Origin: Paenibacillus sp. YPG26
GTDB taxonomy: Bacteria > Bacillota > Bacilli > Paenibacillales > Paenibacillaceae
Direction: 5' to 3'
DNA length: 64,000 bases
NCBI RefSeq assembly: GCF_023704175.1
Contig: NZ_CP084530.1
Coordinates: forward strand, 82,501-146,500
Position numbers and translations under genes: made by a program. The notes under the pieces are model-generated. The model was not told where the DNA came from. It worked only from the letters and a program-made list of their open reading frames with translations, and ran no database searches. The first letter of the stretch is position 1. Each line of letters starts with the position of its first letter. Below are positions 28,651-36,718 of the stretch, one piece after another.

Positions 28651-30714
28651 TTACTTGTTCATCCACCAGCGCTTGAGGTCGCCCCACCACGAGCTGTCTT
28701 TGGACTTTCCGTCCTTGGCCTCCGCCGGTGCGGGGGTGCCTTTGCCGCCATGATCACTGCAATACTCCTTCGGCTCGGTTCCCTTGATGAACATCTCAAG
28801 GCGCTGGTTCGCCGCGCATTCCGCTGTGGCCAGCTTGCCGGACTGCGGGTCAACATACACACTAACGACCCCATCGGGGATAGGAAAAATCTTCGGCGGC
28901 ACCTTCTCCAGCGCCTTCTCCGTGAACTGGGCGAAGATCGGCGCGGCTTTGCGCGACTCTGCGGTCTCCAGGATTTTGCCCTTGTCATAACCGACCCAGA
29001 CCGCGGTGGACAGCTCGGGCGTGAAGCCGACGAGCCAGGCGTCGGTGTGGGTTGTGCCTGTTTTGCCGGCGACCGGACGCTTCATTACTGCGGATACGCG
29101 GCTGCCCGTTCCTCCGGTCTCGAACACGCTCTCCATCAGATGCGTCATCACATAAGCGGCGGCGGGCTCGACAATCTGCTCCGGCGAAGGAGGCGTGTGC
29201 TCGTAGAGGATGTCGCCGCCGCTGTCGGTGATTTTTATAATAGCGGTGGGCTCGACGCTCCGGCCCTGGTTGCTGATGACGGCGAAGGCCGACGCCATCT
29301 CAAAAGGGCTCACCGGCGAAGTCCCAAGCGCGAGCGAGGGAACGGGCGCAAGCGGGCTGTCGATGCCCATGCGGCGCGCCATGTCGATGACATGATTCGT
29401 CCCGACGGTCATGATCGTATTGACCGCGTAAATATTGTCGGATGCCGCGATCGCTTGGCGCATGTCGATCTCGCCGAAATACTTTTCCCCGAAGTTGCGC
29501 GGACTGTACGTCTTGCGGTTCCCGTCGTAGTGGAACAGGGTCGGCTCGCTGTTGAACATGCTGGCTTCGGTCATTTTGCGGGAAGAGAGGGCGGTCAGGT
29601 ACATAATCGGCTTGAACGAGGAGCCGGGCTGCCGCGTCTTGGCCAGGACATGGTTGTACTGGTTCTGTGTGTAATTCGTTCCACCGACAAAAGCCTTGAT
29701 ATACCCGTTACGCGGGTCGATCGACACCAGGGCGGCCTGCAGATCCGGGCTTCCGATGGTGCCTTCGGTGACGGCGGCTTCGGCGGCTTTTTGCGCCTCC
29801 ATATCCAGGGTGGAGTAGATCGTCAGGCCCCCGTGCTCCAGCAGACTCTCCTCAATGCCCAGCTGATTGATCACCATACTCCGGACATAATCGCGGAAAT
29901 AGGGAGCGTCATCCCCCGTGGTACGCTGGGAAGGCGATTTGAAGCTGAGCAGCTGCGCGTACGCATCATCGGCCTGCTGCCGGGTAATCGCGCCGGTCTC
30001 GACCATTGTCTTCAGCACGATACGCTGGCGGTCCTTGGCATTTTTCATAGAATTATACGGTGAATAGTAGGTCGGTCCCTTCGGGATTCCAGCAAGCATA
30101 GCACTCTCAGCAAGTGTTAAGGACTTGGCCGGCTTGCCAAAATACATCTCAGACGCCGCCTCAACGCCATACGCGCCGTGCCCGTAATACACTTCATTCA
30201 GATACATCTGGAGGATTTCGTCCTTGCTGTATTTCATCTCAAGCTGGGCGGTATACATTGCTTCCTTCGCCTTGCGGGTCCACGTCCGTTCGTGGGACAG
30301 ATACAGGTTGCGCGCAAGCTGCTGGGTCAGGGTGCTGGCTCCCTGAACGGTGTCCAGGTGCTCAATATTGACAAGCACGGCACGGGCCATGCCTTTGATA
30401 TCGAATCCGATATGGTTATAAAAATTGCGGTCCTCCACAGCCAAGGTGGCGTGAATGAGATCCGGCGCAATCTGATCCAGCTTCACGCTGATGCGGTTCT
30501 TCGCCCCGGAGGAAAAAGTCGCAATCGTCTCCCCGCTGATATCCACAAGCCGTGAATTCCGGTCGGAATCCGCTGTCGGCAGCGGCGTATTGGCAAGGTA
30601 GATCAAGGTTCCTGCGACAGCACAGATGCCCAGGACGGCAGTGATCAGGGAGATTCTAAGGAACAGCCGTAAGCCCTGGCGGGGTCTGCGGCCGCTTCGT
30701 GATAGTCGCTCCAT
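28651..30714 (-). CDS. Class A penicillin-binding protein (PBP1a/2c family)
   Basis: Bifunctional peptidoglycan glycosyltransferase and transpeptidase, 687 residues. A cytoplasmic basic tail and one transmembrane helix (about 18-42) come first. The GT51 domain has EDRNFYNHIGFD with the catalytic Glu and GASTLTQQLARNL. The transpeptidase domain has SxxK in PGSSFKPIMY, SDN in AASDNIYAVN and KTG in AGKTGTTHT. The C-terminal tail is hydrophilic, rich in Lys, Asp and Trp, without a PASTA domain. Alone in its unit and divergent from the repeat tract at 30782. Confidence 0.95.
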   Translation of the reverse strand: MERLSRSGRRPRQGLRLFLRISLITAVLGICAVAGTLIYLANTPLPTADSDRNSRLVDISGETIATFSSGAKNRISVKLDQIAPDLIHATLAVEDRNFYNHIGFDIKGMARAVLVNIEHLDTVQGASTLTQQLARNLYLSHERTWTRKAKEAMYTAQLEMKYSKDEILQMYLNEVYYGHGAYGVEAASEMYFGKPAKSLTLAESAMLAGIPKGPTYYSPYNSMKNAKDRQRIVLKTMVETGAITRQQADDAYAQLLSFKSPSQRTTGDDAPYFRDYVRSMVINQLGIEESLLEHGGLTIYSTLDMEAQKAAEAAVTEGTIGSPDLQAALVSIDPRNGYIKAFVGGTNYTQNQYNHVLAKTRQPGSSFKPIMYLTALSSRKMTEASMFNSEPTLFHYDGNRKTYSPRNFGEKYFGEIDMRQAIAASDNIYAVNTIMTVGTNHVIDMARRMGIDSPLAPVPSLALGTSPVSPFEMASAFAVISNQGRSVEPTAIIKITDSGGDILYEHTPPSPEQIVEPAAAYVMTHLMESVFETGGTGSRVSAVMKRPVAGKTGTTHTDAWLVGFTPELSTAVWVGYDKGKILETAESRKAAPIFAQFTEKALEKVPPKIFPIPDGVVSVYVDPQSGKLATAECAANQRLEMFIKGTEPKEYCSDHGGKGTPAPAEAKDGKSKDSSWWGDLKRWWMNK

Positions 30715-30781
30715 TGTGGGTAGTGCCTCCTTCTCTTTGGGACTTGGTGTGCGAAGCGGGACATAGGGTGATGGCTTCTGG

Positions 30782-31056
<275 letters not shown>

Positions 31057-31298
31057 CATGTCTGGTGGTAGATAGTTAACAAGTAGTGGCTGACCCTGTC
31101 AGGTCTATTTTCTAGTATGGGAAAGTTTGGAGGAGTTATTCACTTTGTTTAACCGAGGACCGGGAAGAACGGGAAAGATCGGGAACTCTTTTTTGACGCA
31201 AAAGGTTGATAAGGGCGCAACTAGTGGGAGGTTTTTCCTGGGGGAATATAGAAGATTACACCTAGGGAGTGCAGCTAAGACTTGAGGAGTTGGAAGAA

Positions 31299-31646
31299 AT
31301 GAGTGAACGATTAAGCAAAGCCAGGCGCAGACTGATTGTGACGGCAAGATGGGTGCTGAATTATTGGGCTTACCTGCTCATACCTTATATTGCGGCGGGA
31401 ATCGGTTTGTATTATTGGGCTAACAACTACCTGGATGTGATCGTGTGGGTATCGGGGGCGGATGCAAGCGGGGGATGGAAGCATTTTATGTTATCTTTTG
31501 TGGGCATTCCTGTTCTGCTGCTGGCAGTTGCGTACTGGTTCGTGCCGCTGGTGGCCGTGGTTATTATGTATGCGGCTTGGAGGATCTCGGGAAGGAAGTC
31601 CGGAAGCCTGAGCATGAAAGGGTACCTGGATAAGTTATCTCAGTAG
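31299..31646 (+). CDS. Small membrane protein, function unknown
   Basis: About 115 residues, starting MSERLSKARRRLIV at an ATG preceded by GAGGAG. The basic N terminus is followed by two or three hydrophobic helices (near 20-38 and 58-100) and a basic C-terminal tail. No family recognised. It is followed after 42 bases by another small gene on the same strand. Confidence 0.65.
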   Translation: MSERLSKARRRLIVTARWVLNYWAYLLIPYIAAGIGLYYWANNYLDVIVWVSGADASGGWKHFMLSFVGIPVLLLAVAYWFVPLVAVVIMYAAWRISGRKSGSLSMKGYLDKLSQ

Positions 31647-31688
31647 CAGAGAGTCATGGACAAATTTATTTGAGCAGGGGGATATTTT

Positions 31689-31892
31689 ATGAAGAAGAAC
31701 GAATTTATTGAATTCACAGCCCTTATTAACTATCTCAAAGAACTTGGCATCAATCCAGCAGAGTATCTGAGTCGGGAGGAATTGAAGAGATACACGGAGT
31801 TTGGAGCGGCATATGTAGGCATGCCAGGTGAGACGTTTAGAGATGAGCTGAAAGCCGTGATTATGGGGATGGCGGAGAGGCATTTGAGATAA
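31689..31892 (+). CDS. Hypothetical protein, 67 aa
   Basis: Short soluble protein, mostly predicted helical, containing LINYLKELGINPAEYLSREEL. ATG 31689 follows AGGGGG. No family recognised. Probably transcribed with the preceding membrane protein. Confidence 0.6.
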   Translation: MKKNEFIEFTALINYLKELGINPAEYLSREELKRYTEFGAAYVGMPGETFRDELKAVIMGMAERHLR

Positions 31893-31913
31893 TTGTTGTA
31901 ATTTATTCTATGG

Positions 31914-32045
31914 ATGGGACGGAGAGGAGCCATCGAGCCATTCACTGGCTCACACGGAGGCTGGGAGTTCAAGAGCGCATGTATTCAGAATCCAGATGGA
32001 TATATTCTTGTGTTGGGTGCTATGCGTGTGATTAGCGCGGAATAG
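31914..32045 (+). pseudogene. Remnant resembling the C terminus of a VOC/glyoxalase-type protein
   Basis: Open stretch of 43 codons reading IEPFTGSHGGWEFKSACI and then NPDGYILVLG, like the last strand of VOC proteins (compare FKDPDGNQLMV in the cassette gene at 41012). There is no ribosome site and nothing upstream in frame. The rest of the gap 32046-32167 holds no recognisable gene. Confidence 0.35.
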
Positions 32046-32167
32046 GCCAATTATTTTAACAAGTATTGCTCTATTGTTAGCATGGGTTGAATGTTAGGCT
32101 CCTCCTCAAGCGAAAGGTTATTGGTATTTGGCATAGGACAACTGAAATGATTAGGACCAAAGGCATT

Positions 32168-32208
32168 GGGACAGATTCTCCGGGGGAGAACTGTCTCTTT
32201 TTTTGTTA
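32168..32208 (+). terminator. Terminator upstream of the recombinase gene
   Basis: GGGACAGATTCTCC pairs with GGAGAACTGTCTC around GGG, followed by TTTTTTT. It would insulate the recombinase from upstream transcription. Confidence 0.85.
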
Positions 32209-32325
32209 GGCATAAGTGAAAGTTTGTGTTTTGTATAAATATGGAAGGTACTGAGCTGAGGCACATAGAAATATATAAGGAGTATGGTGTAATTGCTAAG
32301 GATAAGCAGAGTTCAGGAACATTTA

Positions 32326-33426
32326 ATGGTAAAAACAGACGGGTATCAAGCAGCGACCGTAGGGAAGCTCCGCAAAATCCCTGGGCGCTGCTGGATACAG
32401 GCCGAACTCGCCTGGAAGCTCCCGTATTGTGAGGAATCTGTGCGAATGCTGAGCGACATGTTCCCGGTAGAAGAAGTAGATATAGACCCACCGCTGCGCA
32501 AAGAGGAAAGGTTTCGAAGGTATTTTCCGTATGATGCTTCTGTGGCAAAGGAGATACGGGAATCTCAGAAGCTGTTCAGCCAACTGCTGACGCTTAAGGG
32601 GTTAAGTCCACAAACGAAGAAGGCTTACGAAGGGCATGTAAGGCGATTCTGCGAAGATGTGGCCGATGACTTTCTTGAATTGCAGACCAGGCATGTCCGG
32701 GACTATCTTCTTCAGCTCTTTAAGCTGGAGCGTTCTCATTCGTATATCAATCAAGCGATGAGCGCAATGAAGCTTTTTCTAAGTCAAGCTTATAAAAGAC
32801 CTGATCTGATCGTGAACCTTCCCAGACCGAGAAAGGAAAAGAAGCTGCCTCCCGTATTGTCTATGGAGGAGTTGAGGCTGATTTTTGGATCACTAAGCAA
32901 TTTGAAACACAGGATGATTCTTATGCTGACTTATTCAGCTGGGCTCCGTGTCGGGGAGGTTGTACGGCTGCGCCTGAACGATCTCGATCAGCAGCGGATG
33001 CTCGTTCATGTGCGGCAGGGGAAGGGCAAAAAAGACCGTATGACCCTGTTGTCGCACACAACTGGTGAATGTCTAGTACGTTATTTAGAGCGAGAACGGC
33101 CTTATGAGTGGCTCTTCCCAGGCGCTGAGCGGGATCGACCAATTACCGTGAGGAGTGTACAGCGGATATTTGAACGTGCTCTGCAGTCGGCCGGTATCCG
33201 GAAGCATGCAACCGTGCATACCTTAAGACATTCCTTCGCCACCCATCTGCTGGAGGCCGGGACGGATCTTCGCTACATTCAGGAGCTGCTGGGCCATGAG
33301 GACATCAAGACGACTCAGATCTACACCCACGTCTCCTCCAAGGAGGCCCGCCGTATCCAGAGCCCTCTGGATCGGTTGTATCCGGGCGGGATAGGTGACG
33401 CAGATACCCAAGGGAATGGGGATTAG
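32326..33426 (+). CDS. Tyrosine recombinase, probable integrase of the cassette array
   Basis: Site-specific recombinase of 366 residues. Residues 1-60 form an extension with an IPGRCWIQAELAWKLPY motif. The core-binding SAM-like domain spans about 75-165 (LSPQTKKAYEGHVRRF). The catalytic domain has Arg208 (AGLRVGEV), a lysine in GKGKKDRM, His298/Arg301 (HTLRHSFATHLLEAG), His324 (LLGHED) and nucleophile Tyr333 (QIYTHVSS). The tail RIQSPLDRL resembles the SPLDAL end of IntI1. The insertion that marks classical IntI before the second catalytic box is absent (YEWLFPGAERDRPITVRSVQ runs straight through). ATG 32326 follows AGGA; TTG 32293 is possible. It is collinear with, and 25 bp from, the array's first core site. 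Confidence 0.92.
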   Translation: MVKTDGYQAATVGKLRKIPGRCWIQAELAWKLPYCEESVRMLSDMFPVEEVDIDPPLRKEERFRRYFPYDASVAKEIRESQKLFSQLLTLKGLSPQTKKAYEGHVRRFCEDVADDFLELQTRHVRDYLLQLFKLERSHSYINQAMSAMKLFLSQAYKRPDLIVNLPRPRKEKKLPPVLSMEELRLIFGSLSNLKHRMILMLTYSAGLRVGEVVRLRLNDLDQQRMLVHVRQGKGKKDRMTLLSHTTGECLVRYLERERPYEWLFPGAERDRPITVRSVQRIFERALQSAGIRKHATVHTLRHSFATHLLEAGTDLRYIQELLGHEDIKTTQIYTHVSSKEARRIQSPLDRLYPGGIGDADTQGNGD

Positions 33427-33450
33427 GGCGACAGGTGTCGTGGATTTAGT

Positions 33451-33458
33451 GTTATACG
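33451..33458 (+). repeat. Candidate primary attachment site (attI-like)
   Basis: GTTATACG stands 25 bp after the recombinase stop codon, without the palindromic partner half that accompanies every later core site. The bases after it (GTTATACGCAATTGCCCT) are complementary at 17 of 18 positions to the end of the first cassette (GGGCAACTGCGTATAAC, ending at 33891). It therefore marks the left end of cassette 1. Confidence 0.7.
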
Positions 33459-33535
33459 CAATTGCCCTTGAACCCCTGAAGAAGCCAACCCCATGAAATC
33501 GAATATTCGCTATGAAGCAGAATCATAGAAGAAAG

Positions 33536-33607
33536 AATCATAGTTTACTTCGTATTTAGAACGGCCGAGATCGGCACTAGGATCGAATTAACTATGATTT
33601 TTTTAGT
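33536..33607 (+). terminator. Terminator-like hairpin in cassette 1
   Basis: AATCATAGTT at 33535-33544 pairs with AACTATGATT followed by TTTTT; the loop contains an inner GCCGA/TCGGC hairpin. It could stop transcription leaving the recombinase gene. Confidence 0.7.
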
Positions 33608-33639
33608 GCATATGCGGATATCCGGGTGATTTCATGGGG

Positions 33640-33860
33640 CCGACCGATTCGCTAGACTTTCCTAATCCTTACTTGAATTCCTCAACCACTTTAACGGCGA
33701 AGCGTCCCGAGGAACATCGAAGAAGAAGGTTACTGGAGGTTCGAAGAAAGGGTTGGCAGGTAACCTGCATAGGGACGATCACGCCAACCGAGTGGTTTTG
33801 AAAGGCAGGAATTCAAGTTCAAAGCCAAGAAGGGATTAGGAAAGGCGAATCCGTTGGGGC
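33640..33860 (+). ncRNA. Candidate structured noncoding RNA forming cassette 1
   Basis: No plausible gene lies between 33459 and 33883. Instead, nested complementary blocks occur: 33647-33652 with 33845-33850, 33657-33668 with 33833-33844 (12 of 12), 33671-33682 with 33807-33818 (12 of 12) and 33684-33690 with 33791-33797. Inside them, 33703-33708 pairs with 33772-33777 and 33728-33733 with 33760-33765. 33751-33757 (GGTTGGC) matches 33783-33789 (GCCAACC), which would make a pseudoknot. I do not recognise an RNA family, and no reverse transcriptase or nuclease is adjacent. Strand is assumed from array direction. Confidence 0.6.
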
Positions 33861-33883
33861 AAACTCGAAGAAGAGGGCAACTG

Positions 33884-34043
33884 CGTATAACACCACATTC
33901 ACGCTGCGGGGCATACGCCCCTTGGTCTGCCGGGGAATCACAAGGAAGTATGTCCAGGCAGACAACTCTGCGAGACTAAGTCTTCGACCCGGCGCTAACG
34001 CGCCTTAAGCCTCTCGGGTTCGCGAATGCAAGAACGTTATACG
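33884..34043 (+). repeat. attC-like site A
   Basis: R'' CGTATAAC and R' GTTATACG are perfect complements bounding 160 bp. Inside are L'' CATTCACGCTGC and L' TCGCGAATG with unpaired spacers ACCA and CAAGAAC. The central part has GGGGC/GCCCC and CCCGGCGC/GCGCC-type stems. Confidence 0.85.
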
Positions 34044-34077
34044 ACATGGACGTAAAAAATGAAATTAGGTGAATTCG

Positions 34078-34440
34078 ATGAAGATTAAGGACCAGCAAAA
34101 TCTACTTTTTCAAAACTTATCAAATATCAAAAACTATTGGGTAAGCGAATCAACTAGCAGCTTATTACCTGAAGCCGATTTGATATGGTGTAATAACCCT
34201 GAACAAGTTCAAAGTTTAAGTGAAGTTCTAAATAATGATGAACTTCTCAATGCATTTAAAGACTATCAGAAAGAAATTATACAAGGTGTAATACATTCAA
34301 TACTTGTAATGTTTGATGGTGGGGATGCATTAGCTGAGAAGCTTAGAATTGAATTGATAAATGCTGAAACAAAAGAAATATTAAATGAGAATATAGCATT
34401 GCACGAAGATTTTATAGAGTTTTTAATTGACAATGAATGA
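34078..34440 (+). CDS. Cassette 2: hypothetical protein, about 120 aa
   Basis: Acidic soluble protein without a recognised domain (ends ALHEDFIEFLIDNE; central SILVMFDGGDALAEKL). ATG 34078 follows TTAGGTG; GTG 34069 is possible. The gene begins 35 bases after core site A and stops 33 bases before site B, so it fills the cassette. Its base composition is visibly more A+T-rich than the flanking chromosome. The look is that of a small immunity- or antitoxin-like protein, which is only an impression. Confidence 0.75.
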   Translation: MKIKDQQNLLFQNLSNIKNYWVSESTSSLLPEADLIWCNNPEQVQSLSEVLNNDELLNAFKDYQKEIIQGVIHSILVMFDGGDALAEKLRIELINAETKEILNENIALHEDFIEFLIDNE

Positions 34441-34472
34441 AATTGTAAGTTATTCGAAGTAGTCGTCCACGT

Positions 34473-34657
34473 CATATAACACCGCATTACCGCAGCGGGC
34501 CTAACGGCCCTTGGTCGCTGGGGGAATTTACAGGGAAGCATATTCAGCGACACACCCGCACCACCTAAGCACAGTCGCGCCCATTCGGGAGCCAGGACAC
34601 CTGGCTCCATGCTACCTTTAAGGTTGTGGGGCGTCGGGAATGCAACAACGTTATAAG
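34473..34657 (+). repeat. attC-like site B
   Basis: R'' CATATAAC, R' GTTATAAG, 185 bp. L'' CGCATTACCG; L' TCGGGAATG with spacer CAACAAC. Inner stems GGGCC/GGCCC and GAGCCAGG/CCTGGCTC. The cassette-2 ends match: GTTATACGACATGGACG against the complement of CGTCCACGTCATATAAC, 15 of 17. Confidence 0.85.
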
Positions 34658-34717
34658 AAATTGGGGCAAACCCGATAGAAATCAAATTCAAATAAACACT
34701 AACAAGAGGTGGTACCC

Positions 34718-35194
34718 TTGTCACATGTCAGAGTTAGGTGTAGCGGTTTAATAATTAAAGATAATTCAATTCTTTTAGTTGAGTATGATGACAATGGAAT
34801 TCATTACAATCTACCAGGCGGAGGATTAGAACGTGGAGAAACAATAGTTGATGGTGTTACTCGAGAAGTCTATGAGGAAACTCGCTCGGAAGTCGAAGTC
34901 GGTGAATTAGCTCTAATTTATGAGTTTGCGCCCCATAAACAGTCAGGCGACTATAGTGTAAATGAAAGCCATGGATTACATCTTATATTTGAATGCAAAT
35001 TGATAAATAGTTCAATCCCCAAGCTTCCTCCGCAACCAGATCCTCACCAAGTCGCAGTTAAGTGGATTCCAGTGGATAAGTTAGAATCGATACTTTTAAT
35101 ACCGAATATCTCGGAACAAATAAAAGAATATGTAAACAATAGAAGAACTATAGCTCTGATTGAAGATCATCAATTAGAAAGATTGAAGTTATAA
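34718..35194 (+). CDS. Cassette 3: NUDIX hydrolase
   Basis: Hydrolase of nucleoside diphosphates linked to another moiety; substrate unknown. Nudix box reads GGGLERGETIVDGVTREVYEE followed by TRSEV, keeping the catalytic REVxEE core but with Arg where the box usually has Gly. TTG 34718 is favoured because AGAGGTGG lies seven bases upstream; the frame extends to GTG 34709. About 158 residues. Single gene between sites B and C. Confidence 0.9.
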   Translation: MSHVRVRCSGLIIKDNSILLVEYDDNGIHYNLPGGGLERGETIVDGVTREVYEETRSEVEVGELALIYEFAPHKQSGDYSVNESHGLHLIFECKLINSSIPKLPPQPDPHQVAVKWIPVDKLESILLIPNISEQIKEYVNNRRTIALIEDHQLERLKL

Positions 35195-35234
35195 GAAGAG
35201 TAGAGAGTGAGTATTTCAAGGAAGGCCCCAACTT

Positions 35235-35397
35235 CTTATAACACCATATTCATGCATCGGGCCATCCGGCCCTCGGTCCGACAGAGGGATTTCAGGGAAG
35301 TGGGGACAGCCGGACAACCCTGCACTGGCTAAGTCCGTCGGACCCGCGCTTGCGCGCTTAAGCCAGTGAGGGTTCGTGAATACAAGAGAGTTAGCTG
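35235..35397 (+). repeat. attC-like site C
   Basis: R'' CTTATAAC, R' GTTAGCTG, 163 bp. L'' CATATTCATGCATCGGG; L' GGTTCGTGAATAC. Cassette-3 ends match at 17 of 18 positions (GTTATAAGAAATTGGGGC against the complement of GCCCCAACTTCTTATAAC). Confidence 0.85.
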
Positions 35398-35435
35398 AAA
35401 TTGCTGAAATTTATCAAAAAGAGAGAAGGTAAAAA

Positions 35436-36620
35436 ATGAAAGGAATAATAAAGATAATAGAAGCAGTTCGATCAGAGAGTCCACTTTTGGAATTTTTTAG
35501 AGCAGGAATAAAACCGGAAGAAATAAAAGAACAAATTATTAGTGATTTCGATCAGTATTTTAGGAATAAAGATAACCTTTCCAAATATTCTATGACTTAT
35601 TTAGTCTCAGATTGGATTCTTTATAATAAATATCGTGATAATAGTTGGTTCAAACAAAAGTTATTAGAGTCATTGAATATGTATAGAGATGCTTCTAAAC
35701 GTGATGCATTTGCATGTCATGATATTTTTAAGCAATTAATTGATGACCAAATTGAGACAGGGAACCGATTTTGGAGTTTTGTTTTTACAGAGACTAATAA
35801 AAAAGATTTAGAAATATATGAATTTACTCAAATGACAATGAATGATATCGGTCGAATAGTCGAAGGATTGTTTAAGACATTGTTATTAGAATATATCTCT
35901 ATGTACAGATTATCAAAAGGTAAGAAGGTTGTTATAAGTGATATCAAAAAGTTGGATCTTGGAATAATAAATAATGAACTCATTCAAACCTCTGCTTTTC
36001 TCGATTTATTCTCAATTAGATCGTTAAAGCTATCTGATTGGAGAAACATTGCTTATCACCATAATTACTCAATTGAAAGCGATAAAATTAAATGTACTTA
36101 TGGTCCAAAAGATAATCGAAACACTATATTGCTAGAGAAAGATGAATTATGGGCTGTTTTGCTTGAAATATCAAGAATACTTGATTTGCTTAACCTCACC
36201 CATAAATTCTATTTTTATGATAATGACACTGAAATACTTCAGGGGTTTGATCCTGACTCTATTAGGGGAGAAGCAAGAACGGAAATTTGGTTTTTAACGT
36301 TCGCATCTGCGTTAGTTGCTCAAGGATTTGACATTATTTCATTTGAAACTAGCAAAGAAATTACAAAATTGATAGTTAGAGAAACTATTATTGATTCTGA
36401 TAAAAGAACTAGAGCGATACATTCTTCACAATTTACATACAATTTATGGTACTATACATCCTCGGTTAAATTGGAAGTTGAATATAGGGATTTAGAAAAC
36501 GTCCCATACTTAAGAGCATCTACAACAAATGAAATATGTGAAAAGATAGGAAGTAAAGAGAAGCCTTTCACTTATCTTGCTGAGTTTATTAACTTAGAGA
36601 TTTTAGAGAATGATGCTTGA
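35436..36620 (+). CDS. Cassette 4: hypothetical protein with HEPN-like motif
   Basis: A 394-residue, lysine- and isoleucine-rich soluble protein. The segment around residues 198-212 (LKLSDWRNIAYHHNYSIE) contains R203-x4-H208, the RNase motif of HEPN domains, in a helical setting with a polar residue after the arginine. That would suit a toxin or defence ribonuclease, but the rest is unrecognised. ATG 35436 follows GAGAGAAGG. It is the largest cassette gene before 41 kb and very A+T-rich. No partner gene is present in the same cassette. Confidence 0.75.
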   Translation: MKGIIKIIEAVRSESPLLEFFRAGIKPEEIKEQIISDFDQYFRNKDNLSKYSMTYLVSDWILYNKYRDNSWFKQKLLESLNMYRDASKRDAFACHDIFKQLIDDQIETGNRFWSFVFTETNKKDLEIYEFTQMTMNDIGRIVEGLFKTLLLEYISMYRLSKGKKVVISDIKKLDLGIINNELIQTSAFLDLFSIRSLKLSDWRNIAYHHNYSIESDKIKCTYGPKDNRNTILLEKDELWAVLLEISRILDLLNLTHKFYFYDNDTEILQGFDPDSIRGEARTEIWFLTFASALVAQGFDIISFETSKEITKLIVRETIIDSDKRTRAIHSSQFTYNLWYYTSSVKLEVEYRDLENVPYLRASTTNEICEKIGSKEKPFTYLAEFINLEILENDA

Positions 36621-36640
36621 AGGTTTTTCATGGATGTCAT

Positions 36641-36664
36641 TGATGAATACAAAACCGTTAGGTG
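36641..36664 (+). repeat. Truncated attC-like site (3' half only)
   Basis: GATGAATACAAAACCGTTAGG keeps L' (TGAATAC), the spacer and R' GTTAGGTG, but no R''/L'' half exists between the preceding stop codon and here. The left half appears deleted. The core still starts cassette 5, whose far end is complementary to it (CCTTGG with CCAAGG, plus the core). Confidence 0.65.
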
Positions 36665-36718
36665 AAACCTTGGAAAGCTTGTTAAAAACCAATTCGTTGC
36701 AAGTTCAAGGAGCAAATC

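Noticed and set aside
28750..30063. Long plus-strand frame (437 codons) opposite the PBP gene
   Set aside because: Antisense shadow in a GC-rich gene; arginine/glycine-rich product without motifs, while the minus strand encodes a complete class A PBP.
32281..32330. LexA/SOS box controlling the recombinase
   Set aside because: GTTCAGGAAC near 32311 is in the reverse order of the Gram-positive CGAAC-N4-GTTCG box, so SOS control is not supported.
33640..33860. Group II intron, retron or IS-associated guide RNA
   Set aside because: No reverse transcriptase, maturase, TnpB or IscB gene lies nearby, and no domain V-like motif was recognised.
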